Below, one piece after another: positions 49,463-61,161 of a stretch of DNA of 64,000 nt; the stretch's first letter is position 1, and each line of letters opens with the position of its first letter. This DNA comes from Pogonophryne albipinna (taxonomy: Eukaryota; Chordata; Actinopteri; Perciformes; Artedidraconidae). The translations under genes and the position numbers were made by a program. The notes beneath the pieces are model-generated. The model was given only the letters and a program-made list of their open reading frames with translations, was not told where the DNA came from and searched no databases. The stretch lies in NCBI GenBank assembly GCA_028583405.1, contig CM053257.1, positions 30,611,293 through 30,675,292 on the forward strand. The letters are read 5' to 3'.

Positions 49463-50507
49463 GTGAGATTTTGCTCAACATTGCCAGTGGCAGAAACGCC
49501 CCCCTCCACGCCCCGCCCTCTGTACACTACACCATAGTGTTCAACACGTTTGTACTCATGCAAATCTTCAATGAGATCAACGCAAGGAAGATCCATGGAG
49601 AGAGAAACGTGTTCGAGGGGATCTTCAAAAACACCATCTTCTGTGTCATCCTCCTGGGAACCCTCCTCGCCCAGGTAACCTGGGAGGGCTATCGTCACAC
49701 CTGGTCTGGTTCACAGTGAGGAGTAATGAAAGATTCGCTGGATGATGCTGTGTCTCCCTTCCTCCTGTAGATCCTCATTGTGCAGGTTGGGGGCTCACCC
49801 TTCAGCTGTGTGGCTCTGAACTGGCAGCAGTGGCTGATCTGTGCCTGTCTGGGTCTCGGCAGCCTGCTGTGGGGACAGGTGAGACAGGGATGACATGCAA
49901 TTAAACATTGACCTGGTCCTTTCTGCAGCTGATCATCATTAGACAGTAAAAACAGTCTACAAACATGTTCAGCTCATACGGATAGTGTTGCCGATGTGTC
50001 TTATTGTTGTGTATTTTTCCCCCGTCTCTCAGGTGGTGTCCAGCATCCCAAGCTGCGGCTGCCCGAAGGTTATAAAGCCTGCGACTCGTGCAGAAAAGTG
50101 ACCGCACTGAGAAGAGGAGCCAGGGGCCTGTGGAAGAACCACACATGCTGCCTGGCCTGGTCCCATACAATTAATGCCACCACAGTTAGTTGCCATTACT
50201 GATGACCTTTTCTTCACTATGTTTAACCATTTTTTTTAAGGCAGCATCAACTAGAGTCTAGTTACTAGACTCTAGTTGAGTCACACTGCATACTGCCGTA
50301 ATAACATAAAGCAGATCCGCAGGTTACATTTTTAACACAGCTGACTGAAACATTTTCTATCAATTCAAACTTGTTTGTCCTTTGCTCCCTCAGGAGTGTC
50401 CATCCTGCCAGACGTCCTACAGCCAAAACAACAAGCGGCACGGGTGCATGTGTAACCGTCTTATGACGGAGTCTGGCCTGGAGCCCGATTCATTAATTAC
50501 ATCGCAG
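49463..50507 (+). pseudogene. Orphan ATP2B (PMCA) C-terminal exons plus cysteine-rich exon-like pieces, second copy
   Basis: Exon 49463-49674 (212 bp) encodes the [19 protein letters not shown] to [17 protein letters not shown] part of a plasma-membrane Ca2+ ATPase. Exon 49771-49878 (108 bp, 36 codons) encodes ILIVQVGGSPFSCVALNWQQ to LGSLLWGQ. Both match PMCA exon lengths and phase and are open. A third piece from 50033 starts VVSSIP as PMCA does, then diverges and hits TGA at 50099. Its neighbouring frame instead reads KLRLPEGYKACDSCRKVTAL, with cysteine pairs. A fourth piece, 50394-50507 (114 bp, AG and GT borders), encodes ECPSCQTSYSQNNKRHGCMC. No catalytic exons exist upstream. It may be a dead fragment or exons captured into another transcript. 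Confidence 0.7.
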
Positions 50508-51993
50508 GTAGATGAGACGTGTTGCTGCGATGGAAACATCATGGGGTAGAGATTGCTCAGGTCACATTTCATTGTAGTGTTTCCAGAAACAAAAGAGTGT
50601 TATCCAGTTCACTTGGGTTTCATTACCAAGACTATGTTCATGTAGCACAATGAAGATTAAATAGGTAACTTTTTACAAATGTGAAGACTAATGCATTTTA
50701 TTAAATAATACATGGTAAAAAAGAATATAATAATAAAACAGGCTGAATCACTTTGTATCTTTTGTACCTATTTAACCACTCTCTCTCTCTCACCCACAGT
50801 ATAATGTCAATTTCTCTCAGGCTGAAGCATCATTCAATAAAAAAGGCTGTTTGTCTCCTTCACCTTGATTGAAAACAGCAAGACATCCATCACATTTAAA
50901 CCACATTTTTCAAATCTGGTCTTTGACCCCGTATATGAGTCAGAGTTTATCATTTAAACAGTTTCATACAGTATAGTGGGATAAAAAACTGTATTCAAAT
51001 CCTAAAGAAGTCCATTTGCATTTATTTAATTCAAGTTTGGCTTAAATACTAATTACTTTTTTTCATTAATTAAACCAAACTTCCTTAAAATAACTGATTT
51101 GAGGTATAATGAAAAACGTGCTCGAATAATTCTTGTGAAACTCAACTAAAGAGTACGTTTTTTTGTGCAATTCACTGAAGGTGTATCTTTAGACGGTTAA
51201 TGGTTTTTACGAGGTCATGTTTTTACTTAATAAATCAGGCCACACCTCTAGTGTGTATCATAGGGGTTCTATTAATAATTTACATTAATTTGCCCATTAA
51301 ACAGCTATGCTAATCAAAGAGGAGTAAAAGAAAACCCCAGGAAAGATGAGAGATACCCAAATTGAGCGATGCATCTTCTCCAGTGAGCGGTGACATCTCC
51401 CCTCTCATTTTAAGAGATTATGACCAAAGGCCATTTATGTTCTCGCTCATTGACTAGTCCATTCATAACCTGGACATCTTTGGGCCGGCTCACATACAGC
51501 AGCAGTTTGCAGAAGCTCATAACAAGACATCCATCATGCTGTCACCCTCTCGCCCCGTCAATGGCTGCAGGGGAGACTCTGACACCTTTTTATTTCTTCT
51601 CGGATCTCTGCGACTTGGCATGAGGCAAAGACGATGGCTGTGGTCTGGTGTCATGTCTATGGTGTCATTTTAAAGTCAAGTCTGTCTTTAGAACAATGGG
51701 TTTACCTGTTACAGTGATAGACAGTGACGTGAATCGCAGCCGCTGCTTTGTGACCAAAAACAAATGTGGACAGCAGTCGCTTTAACATGTTTTCTCCTAC
51801 AGCGGTTTTTCATTTCAAACGACAAATATTATTACTACAGCATCCAATGATATCATAGTGTTTTTGGTTTGTTTGATTTAAGATTGCTAATGTTGACCAA
51901 TTTGTGAATTATATGTGCTTTACTGTTTAAAATGTCCATGTTTTTGTTTAATAACTAGATCTATGTAACATAGACTTACTCACTACTTAACAA
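50508..51993. other. Noncoding DNA, second copy
   Basis: Repeats 27356-28842. No recognised feature. Confidence 0.4.
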
Positions 51994-52384
51994 TTAAAGG
52001 TGGGGTAGGTAAGTTGGAGAAACCGGCTCGAGATACACTTTTTGTTATATTCCATGGAATGCTCTTAACATCCCGATAGCAATGAATATCTGAAGTGCTT
52101 TGACAAAATATCCATACAAAAATGTCATCTGTGGAAGCCGTAGCGCTGTAAAAAGCACGACCAATCATTTGAGCCGGCCCGGCTAAAAATAACTGGATGG
52201 CCTACCTGCCTGTCAGCCTTCCATCTGTGCACACACTTATCTCGTGCCCTCATTGGTCATGTGCGCGTTTGTGTGTGTTGGAGGAGGGGCTCTGTAAGGA
52301 AGTGGCAGATTTGTTCCGGCTGTGTATTTTCAAATTCTAGCGCACTCGAGCTGGTTTCTCCAAAATTACCTACCCAACCTTTAA
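51994..52384. mobile_element. TTAA-flanked MITE, second copy of 28843-29233
   Basis: Same termini and TTAA borders as the first copy, at an offset of 23151 bp. Confidence 0.8.
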
Positions 52385-52630
52385 TCTATAGTTTTGTTTT
52401 ATTAAAAAAAACATCAGTATTGTATTTATTTTGAAGGGCCTTTCTTGGCCTGGAAGAAGCTAAGTGTTTTAAATGAGTGTTTCTTGACAGAAATCCTTAC
52501 ATTTGGACCAATTTAAAATCTTGAAAAGTTGTCTACTTTTGTTCAGTTCAATGCTTTTACCCTGATTTATAATTTAAAAAAAGTATGTTTAACAACAACG
52601 GACAGATAAACCTAACATGCTTTTAGCAGT

Positions 52631-52636
52631 TTTATT
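52631..52636 (-). promoter_or_regulatory. Poly(A) signal AATAAA of the coiled-coil gene
   Basis: TTTATT on the plus strand gives AATAAA on the minus strand about 60 bp beyond the TAA stop at 52695. This is the usual spacing for a vertebrate polyadenylation signal. Confidence 0.6.
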
Positions 52637-52694
52637 AAAGCTTAATGTGTTGCTGTGGCCTTAGAGACCCAGTGCAAACACTCGGAGCAGGGTT

Positions 52695-55600
52695 TTAGAA
52701 GGAGCCCTTGAACCAGGTCTTCTCCTTCTTCTTCTTGGAGTTCAGACTCTGAAGGTCCGTCAGCTGGGACTTCAAGGAGGATTCTGCTTTCTGCCACTCT
52801 TGCTCTTTCGCCTGCAGATGGTTTTTCAGCCAGTCTGTGCTTTGAAGCAGGGGGGATTTCTCCTCTTGCCACACTTGCCCCCGCTCCTGCAGATTCCTTT
52901 CAAGCCTCAGTGAGGCCTGAAGGAGGGTCGACTTACAGCTCTTCCACTTCTGCTCTTTCTTTTGCAGGTCGTGCGACACGTTTGTTGAGTCCTGACGGAG
53001 GGTTGGCCTGTTCCCTTGCCACTTGAACCACTTCTTCTTCTCCTTCTTTTTGAGGGTTTGGCACTCAATCTGAGACTTTAGGTAGCTCTCTGTTTCCTGC
53101 CACTCCTCCTTCTCCATCTGCTGATTATATTTCAGCCTTTCTTTGTCCCGCAGGACGGTCAACCTGTCCTCCTCCATGTGGATGCAATTACGCTCCATCT
53201 TCTGCACAGCCTCGCTCAGATTGTCCACAAGCTTTTTATTTGCCTGCTGCTGCTCCTCGAGCTGAGTCTCGTAGGAAGTCTTTGTTTTCCCAACCTCCTC
53301 CATCAGCTGTTCAAGGACATGATCCCATTCAAGATGTTCTTCTGCTTTTTTCTGAAGCAAAGACACAAAGGTCTTTTTTTCCGATGCATGCATCTCTAGC
53401 TGGGCAAGATGGATGACATGGGATACCTCCAACTTTGCAGTGAGAACAATGTTCTCCTCCTGCCACTGGAGAGTCCTGATCTTCAGCTCCTGCTGAGCCT
53501 CATTTAGAGCGCCCATGAGCGTACTAGTTTGTGCTTCCAGTTGAGCGAGACAGGTCGTTTTCGATTTCTCTGTCTCCTGGAGGTCAGTGATCTCTCGCTG
53601 GAATCCGAGGCGCTCAGTCTGCAGGATATCTTCCGCCTTTTTCAGGGCTGCTGTGGTCTTCCTGGTCTCTGCTCTCTCAAATTCGAGATTGCTCTCAAAC
53701 TCCAACTCCAGGTTGGTTTTTGACAAATCCAGCATAAGTTTTACAGCATGGAGCTCACTTTTAAAGGCCTCTTTGTCTACCTTCATGCGCTCCAATGTGA
53801 GTTGCTTGTCTTTGTCTAGGGAGGTTTGATGCTTGAGATCCTGGAGGATCTTTCGCTGGAATTGAAGGCGCTCAGTCGCCAGGAGATCTTGCGCCTTTTT
53901 CAGGGCTGTTGTGATCTTCCTGGTCTCGCCTCTCTCCAATTTGAGATGGCTCTCCAACTCCACGTTCGTTTTTGCCACACAGAGCATTGGTCGTAAAACA
54001 CAGAGCTCACTTTGAAGGGCCTGGTTTTCTGCCTTCATGCGCTCCAAAGCCATCTGCTGTTCTTTGTTTGTCGAGGTTTGATGCTTGACATCCTGGAGGA
54101 TCTTGCTTGAATTGAAGGTGCTCAGTCGCCAGGAGATCTTGCGCCTTTTTCAGGGCTGTTGTGATCTTCCTGGTCTCGCCTCTCTCCAATTTGAGATGGC
54201 TCTCCAACTCCACGTTCGTTTTTGCCACACAGAGCATTGGTCGTAAAACACAGAGCTCACTTTGAAGGGCCTGGTTTTCTGCCTTCATGCGCTCCAAAGC
54301 CATCTGCTGTTCTTTGTTTGTCGAGGTTTGATGCTTGACATCCTGGAGGATCTTTTGCTTGAATTGAAGGCGCTCAGTCGCCAGGAGATCTTCCGCCTTT
54401 TTCAGGGCTGTTGTGATCTTCCTGGTCTCGCCTCTCTCCAATTCGAGATAGCTCTCCAACTCCATGTGCGTTTTTTGCCACACAGAGCATTGGTCTTATA
54501 GCACGGAGCTCACTTTGAAGGGCATCTTTTTCTGCCTTCATGCGCTCCAAAGCCATCTGCTGTTCTTTGTTTGTCGAGGTTTGATGCTTGACATCCTGGA
54601 GGATCTCTAGCTTGAATTGAAGGTGCTCAATCGCCAGGAGATCTTGCGCCTTTTTCAGGGGCTGTTGTGATCTTCCTGGTCTCGCCACTCTCCAATTTGA
54701 GATGGCTCTCCAACTCCACGTTCGTTTTTTGCCACACAGAGCATTGGTCGTAAAACACAGAGCTCACTTTGAAGGGCCTGGTTTTCTTCCTTCATGCGCT
54801 CCAAAGCCATCTGCTGTTCTTTGTTTGTCGAGGTTTGATGCTTGACATCCTGGAGGATCTCTTGCTTGAATTGAAGGCGCTCAGTCGCCAGGAGATCTTC
54901 CGCCTTTTTCAGGGCTGTTGTGATCTTCCTGGTCTCGCCTCTCTCCAATTCGAGATAGCTCTCCAACTCCAACTCCACGTTCGTTTTTGCCACACAAGCA
55001 TTGGTCGTAAAACACAGAGCTCACTTTGAAGGGCCTGATTTTCTGCCTTCATGCGCTCCAAAGCCATCTGCTGTTCTTTGTTTGTCGAGGTTTGATGCTT
55101 GACATCCTGGAGGATCTTTTGCTTGAATTGAAGGCGCTCAGTCGCCAGGAGATCTTCCGCCTTTTTCAGGGCTGTTGTGATCTTCCTGGTCTCGCCTCTC
55201 TCCAATTCGAGATAGCTCTCCAACTCCATGTGCGTTTTTGCCACACAGAGCATTGGTCTTATAGCACGGAGCTCACTTTGAAGGGCGTCTTTTTTTGCCT
55301 TCATGCGCTCCAAAGCCATCTGCTGTTCTTTGTTTGTCGAGGTTTGATGCTTGACATCCTGGAGGATCTCTAGCTTGAATTGAAGGTGCGCAATCGCCAG
55401 GAGATCTTGCGCCTTTTTCAGGGCTGTTGTGATCTTCCTGGTCTCGCCTCTCACCAATTTGAGATGGCTCTCCAACTCCACGTTCGTTTTTGCCACACAG
55501 AGCATTGGTCGTAAAACACAGAGCTCACTTTGAAGGGCCTGGTTTTCTTCCTTCATGCGCTCCAAAGCCATCTGCTGTTCTTTGTTTGTCGAGGTTTGAT

Positions 55601-57738
55601 GCTTTACATCCTGGAGGATCTCTTGCTTGAATTGAAGGCGCTCAGTCGCCAGGAGATCTTCCGCCTTTTTCAGGGCTGTTGTGATCTTCCTGGTCTCGCC
55701 TCTCTCCAATTCGAGATAGCTCTCCAACTCCAACTCCACGTTCGTTTTTGCCACACAGAGCATTGGTCGTAAAACACAGAGCTCACTTTGAAGGGCCTGA
55801 TTTTCTGCCTTCATGCGCTCCAAAGCCATCTGCTGTTCTTTGTTTGTCGAGGTTTGATGCTTGACATCCTGGAGGATCTTTTGCTTGAATTGAAGGCGCT
55901 CAGTCGCCAGGAGATCTTCCGCCTTTTTCAGGGCTGTTGTGATCTTCCTGGTCTCGCCTCTCTCCAATTCGAGATAGCTCTCCAACTCCATGTGCGTTTT
56001 TGCCACACAGAGCATTGGTCTTATAGCACGGAGCTCACTTTGAAGGGCGTCTTTTTTTTGCCTTCATGCGCTCCAAAGCCATCTGCTGTTCTTTGTTTGT
56101 CGAGGTTTGATGCTTGACATCCTGGAGGATCTCTTGCTTGAATTGAAGGTGCGCAATCGCCAGGAGATCTTGCGCCTTTTTCAGGGCTGTTGTGATCTTC
56201 CTGGTCTCGCCTCTCACCAATTTGAGATGGCTCTCCAACTCCACGTTCGTTTTTGCCACACAGAGCATTGGTCGTAAAACACAGAGCTCACTTTGAAGGG
56301 CCTGGTTTTCTTCCTTCATGCGCTCCAAAGCCATCTGCTGTTCTTTGTTTGTCGAGGTTTGATGCTTGACATCCTGGAGGATCTCTTGCTTGAATTGAAG
56401 GTGCTCAGTCGCCAGGAGATCTTCCGCCTTTTTCAGGGCTGTTGTGATCTTCCTGGTCTCGCCTCTCTCCAATTCGAGATAGCTCTCCAACTCCAACTCC
56501 ACGTTCGTTTTTGCCACACAGAGCATTGGTCGTAAAACACAGAGCTCACTTTGAAGGGCCTGATTTTCTGCCTTCATGCGCTCCAAAGCCATCTGCTGTT
56601 CTTTGTTTGTCGAAGTTTGATGCTTGACATCCTGGAGGATCTTTTGCTTGAATTGAAGGCGCTCAGTCGCCAGGAGATCTTCCGCCTTTTTCAGGGCTGT
56701 TGTGATCTTCCTGGTCTCGCCTCTCTCCAATTCGAGATAGCTCTCCAACTCCATGTGCGTTTTTGCCACACAGAGCATTGGTCTTATAGCACGGAGCTCA
56801 CTTTGAAGGGCGTCTTTTTTTGCCTTCATGCGCTCCAAAGCCATCTGCTGTTCTTTGTTTGTCAAGGTTTGATGCTTGACATCCTGGAGGATCTCTTGCT
56901 TGAATTGAAGGTGCGCAATCGCCAGGAGATCTTGCGCCTTTTTCAGGGCTGTTGTGATCTTCCTGGTCTCGCCTTTCACCAATTTGAGATGGCTCTCCAA
57001 CTCCACGTTCGTTTTTGCCACACAGAGCATTGGTCGTAAAACACAGAGCTCACTTTGAAGGGCCTGGTTTTCTTCCTTCATGCGCTCCAAAGCCATCTGC
57101 TGTTCTTTGTTTGTCGAGGTTTGATGCTTGACATCCTGGAGGATCTCTTGCTTGAATTGAAGGCGCTCAGTCGCCAGGAGATCTTCCGCCTTTTTCAGGG
57201 CTGTTGTGATCTTCCTGGTCTCGCCTCTCTCCAATTCGAGATAGCTCTCCAACTCCAACTCCATGTGCGTTTTTGCCACACCCAGCATTGGTCTTATAGC
57301 ACGGAGCTCACTTTGAAGGGCGTCTTTTTCTGCCTTCATGTGCTCCAATACCATCTGCTGGACTTTGTTTGTTGCGGTCTGCTGCACGAGATCTTCGTGT
57401 GCTTTCCTCAACATTGGGCGGATCTTTATCAGCTGGCTTTTGAGACACTCCACCTCACTGACACTTTCAGTGAAATGCGCCTGTAGGCTGCATATCTCTT
57501 TCTGCATGCCTTCTTGCTTAGGGCTGCATTTGTCATCCTCTCTACGCTCTTGGAGACTATCGAGAAGGTTTGCCAGTAAGTCCTCTTGTATTTCCAGGTG
57601 GACTCTGCCCTCAGATTTACTCGGGGTGAGCCTTGCCTTGCTGTCATGCAGTTCAACCCGGATTTGTTCCTCAAGGGAACTCAGGAAGAAATTAATAGGA
57701 GGGTCCTCCTCAGTTGAGTTGAAATCAATCAATTCCAT
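52695..57738 (-). CDS. Large intronless coiled-coil protein with tandem 84/86-residue repeats
   Basis: Not matched to a named family. The likely start is the ATG at 57738 (MELIDFNSTEEDPP); an ATG at 57933 is an alternative in the same frame. A unique N-terminal segment of about 130 residues is followed by about 15 tandem units, each beginning MALERMKAENQALQSE or a variant and ending HQTSTNKEQQ. A unique heptad-rich C-terminus ends KKKKEKTWFKGSF, and TAA is at 52695. Units are 84 residues (exactly 12 heptads) or 86 where ELEL replaces EL. No signal peptide or membrane segment is seen; a cytoplasmic rod-like scaffold is inferred. Six small indels (near 56048, 54985, 54727, 54659, 54473, 54103), mostly in T or G runs, break the frame; each departs from the unit consensus, so sequencing error is likely. 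The unbroken length would be about 1680 residues. Confidence 0.7.
53720..57380 (-). repeat. Coding minisatellite: 252/258-bp units in a 762-bp higher-order repeat
   Basis: The word ATGCGCTCCAAAGCCATCTG (plus strand) or a variant marks about 15 units near 53783, 54037, 54284, 54540, 54795, 55049, 55304, 55555, 55816, 56066, 56318, 56576, 56828, 57079 and 57337. From about 54540 to 57337 three unit types alternate: THMELESYLELER (84 aa), NVELELESYLELER (86 aa) and NVELESHLKLVRG (84 aa). The first type recurs at 56828, 56066 and 55304, that is every 762 bp. Units nearer the C-terminus lie outside this pattern and the last is diverged. Confidence 0.85.
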
Positions 57739-60290
57739 ATTTGTTTCGTGCTGAAACTGAATGTTTTTACTGCTATGTATGTTTTTCTGTCTTCTCTTTG
57801 AAAGGCTGGTTGTCAAATGTGACCAAAGTGGCTGACGGAATGCACCTCCATGTAGTCCAGGGTTCTGGACTGCTAGAATTTCCAGTTTGTTATGACCACC
57901 TGTTCCGCTGATGATTCCATTCCATTGATACATGCACACAGGCACAGATACACACAAACATGTATGTATTTTTTTATTTTATCTTGATTTTATGGATTTA
58001 ACCCTCTTTTTAATCATCATCCAAAATTCTGCAACATGGTACTTTTTTAAAATTCATACCACTAGAGCGCTGCAGGAAAGAGACCTGCATTACAGTATAA
58101 TAATGTATTATTCTGATTATTTCAGGGATTATTCTTTTCTTAATTTTTATCTTTATTCTTCTGTCTGGTCTTGTTTTGCTTTCTGTGTCTGTGTTTTCCC
58201 ACCTTGACAAACTGTGATAGTGGTCTGTTCGTACTGTCACAGTTAGCAAAAAGTGAGACAACACAAAACCAGGTGCACTAGGCAAGACAAAACTAAACAG
58301 ACCAAAGGGCAAGAGGAGCAAGTGCCAACCGGCATTATACCATTTTCTTTTTTAAGGATTCACAAGGACCCTATAAGTTATAACAATACCAATTATCATC
58401 ATGATTAAATTATGGGTAAAACTACACATACGAAATATGCAAACCTTTTTTTATCCAGAAATGAACAGTAATCTTGTCACTCTTGTCTCAGACTCAGTTT
58501 GTTTTACTAAATTATGTCAAAATATTCATCTGGCTTTTATTATTACACTTATAGACTTTATTATTCTCAGAGACCATACATACAAAAAAACATTGTTCTT
58601 AAAAGAGAAGATTATCTATCTGCAAAACATGACATTATATAACTACCGGTATATAAATTACCCGTTCACCAATTAAGTTCTTTCTAAATACTATTGTTTG
58701 GTTCGGTGACCCGACCACGGATAAGCGGGGGGAGAAGATGGATGGATGGATGGTTCATACTCATACATTTCTTAATTATTTATTATTTTATTTTATTTCA
58801 GTTCCAAACTAACTACATTCAAATGATGCTATTCAGTCTTTTGTGCAATTATTCAAGTTACACAATAAATGAAAACTATATCAGACAAATTCAGTCAAAT
58901 AACACATTTCTGCCAATTTAACCCCTTTTCTGTTCTTAAGATTAGGAACTACATAATGCTTGGCGAACGCCTGTAGTGTTAATAGATGTTTGGCTTGGTA
59001 CGAAATAACGATGTGTTAGTTACCCTGCAGAAGCTCGGCTAATACCTAATCTATGGTCGCAATTTAGGAGTGTTTTTATTATCAATGTGTTTTCTTTTTT
59101 TATAAATCAAAAGTCAAAAATGCTATCTGAATGGAAGAAAGTCCTGCAGTCAGGCACCAACGTGTTGGAAATCCTTGATTGATGCCACTCATCAAGACAG
59201 GTAAGCAGCATATTAATTCCTGTGTTACTCGTATGATATACGTCAGAATTAGTTCGGTCACAATATCTGATTTTCACCTCCATTATTGCAGAATTTACGT
59301 CAACTATATTTTGGCGATATCTTTAGAAAAGAAGAAATCATATGTATCTTTGCTTTTATCTCTTTATTACACCATCATTACAATTATTGGTGAGTGGGCC
59401 ATCAGGGTAGGCAGAATAAGTGAGAAAGTAACATAAATGATTTTTGGTGCTGGTCAACAAGCCTGATATTATCACATGTGCATTATTAACTTGATATCAA
59501 TATGCCATTTCATATGTTTCATTGTGACACTCCCAGTCAGAATCATAGAAGCCATTCATGAATGTCAGGCCCCGGCTGCTCGTCCATCATGGTGCCTGCC
59601 TGCAGACTGACCTACCCCCCCGCACGCCGACTGACGGGCAGGGTGCTGGAGACGCTGCTATCTCCCCCCCCTCCCCCGGCCTGGTCCTGGGGAGGGTCCC
59701 TGACCGCCACGCCTGACGCTCTTGCTGCTGGAGGACTGCAGTGTTTGCTGACTGGACTGCAGGGGTTGTTACTCCACCACCGGGGGGGCAGCTAATCCAC
59801 CGGCTGCCCTGCAGAGAGTGAGTGATGGTGGCTCGGTACTGCAGGCTTCACTGAGCAGCAGATAGAGATGAATTGGACCACTGGAGAGGAGAGCGGGCAA
59901 CCACAAATCTGATTTGTACAGCATTTTAGTAGGATAGCAGTATTGTCAAAAACAAAGTGACAGTAACAGACTGGAACAAGAAAACCAGTGTTTTTGTACC
60001 TATAGTACTACCAAACAAAGTAGGCATTTTCTTTGTGCCACTGCATCTCACAAATAAACAAGGACATTTAATAATCAGACCCTGCAATAAAATAAATCAA
60101 GTTTCACTTTAGTTTTTCAAGTAACTCAACTCAAACTCACTAGTCACTCACTCAGCATAATCAGACAGGTTTTTAGGAATATGAGAATGTCCACATTTCC
60201 AGGTATTTATAAGCTGGGATGTTTGGGCATTTACAATATCCCCTGCTCTGGAAAAAACTCTCTTGCTTGGTACTGATGTTGCTGGGACAG
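57739..60290. other. AT-rich noncoding DNA upstream of the coiled-coil gene
   Basis: The first few hundred bases should hold the promoter of the coiled-coil gene, but no element could be named. At 58700-58754 the words GACCACGGATAAGCGG and GATGGATGGATGG are the familiar 3' tail of a fish retroposon ending in a GATG repeat. A C-rich patch at 59560-59800 gives a short open frame without a recognised domain. The remainder looks like plain AT-rich DNA. Confidence 0.5.
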
Positions 60291-60775
60291 CAGTGGTCGC
60301 GTTAACCGAATATTTTATTTAACAATGACGGAAAAATCTGAAAGCAGTCTGTCATTTTTGACAGATTAGAACAAACTCGGAACAGCGCCAACGTTTCCCC
60401 GCAGCGAGGCTCTGGTGTTATGCCGTGGTATGCAGCCCTCCAAAGGGAAATGATATAGTTTCCAAACCGTACTTTGCCGTACAGATCAATACATGTCTGG
60501 GAGGTTTTGCTTTACGCTGTGCGCGCTCCCGCGAGGTGCATCATGCACGCACGGCATAACACCGCCCCCCGTTGACAGTTCACGAGCGTGCTCTCTCGTG
60601 AACAGTACATGCTATGTTATAAAGCCGTGGAGGGCGGGAGTTTATAAACCAAAGAGTAACCGCCCTTACGGGACGCTGTAATAAGTAAAGCGAACGCACC
60701 CGCAAGGACACCTGGCCTCCTATTGGTTGAGGGATTTTGACAGGATTGTTGCACAAAAGTTTCGAGCGCACACAG
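60291..60775. mobile_element. Diverged relative of the CAGAGGTCGCG hAT MITE
   Basis: It starts CAGTGGTCGCGTTAACCGAA and shares long blocks with 15748-16160 (ACAGATTAGAACAAACTCGG, GTTTCCCCGCAGCGAGGCTC). The right end is diverged; GAGCGCACACAG near 60770 may be the degraded terminus. No 8-bp duplication could be matched. It contains extra internal sequence compared with the 413-bp copy. Confidence 0.65.
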
Positions 60776-60835
60776 AATAGAGATGGCAAATCCGGATCAT
60801 TTTATGGACTCGGAGTCTTCTGAGTCAATCATTGA

Positions 60836-60892
60836 AGAGATCCGGATCATACGAGTCATTTGAGTCATTTGAGTCATATGAGTCAGCATGAC
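60836..60892. repeat. Short GAGTCAT tandem repeat
   Basis: Several consecutive copies of an 8-10 bp unit around TTGAGTCAT occur here. Each contains TGAGTCA, the AP-1 consensus, but the tandem arrangement looks like a simple repeat. Confidence 0.6.
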
Positions 60893-61111
60893 CAAGACCG
60901 TAGAAATCCTACCGGTGAAACCGAAAAGTTGTTGCATTTAACCAGCATATTAAACTAACGTTACATTAACCTCCGCTACACAGTGTCTTTTGCTTTAATA
61001 AAACATGTGTGTGTGTGTGCATTTTAAAAAATAAGTGTTTTGCATTATATGTATATAGTTATTTTAATATGTTCCTGTACTTAAGCTAATTTTGCACAAT
61101 TGTGTTTTCAT

Positions 61112-61112
<1 letters not shown>

Positions 61113-61161
<49 letters not shown>
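61113..61161. repeat. (AAT)n microsatellite
   Basis: About 16 uninterrupted AAT units. It is flanked by plain AT-rich DNA. Confidence 0.95.

Larger units (their letters stand above)
32779..55187. repeat. Second copy of the 22-kb interval 9608-31778 (probable false duplication)
   Basis: Sequence from 32779 matches 9608 onward with an offset drifting only from 23172 to 23151 bp through scattered small indels, and ends by matching 31778 at 55187. One extra 258-bp coiled-coil unit accounts for most of the length difference. All transposons, target duplications and gene breaks are shared. The features below on this copy are therefore probably not extra genes. Confidence 0.93.

Noticed and set aside
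53720..57380. CRISPR-like regular repeats
   Set aside because: The units are 252-258 bp, adjoin without spacers and encode protein, so this is a coding minisatellite in a vertebrate genome.
53178..57754. Many plus-strand open frames across the coiled-coil array, such as those beginning MKGLVFCLHALQS
   Set aside because: They repeat with the 252/258-bp unit and are antisense shadows of the minus-strand repeat protein.
59562..59795. C-rich open frame of 77 codons
   Set aside because: Low complexity with no splice or domain support; base composition alone explains it.
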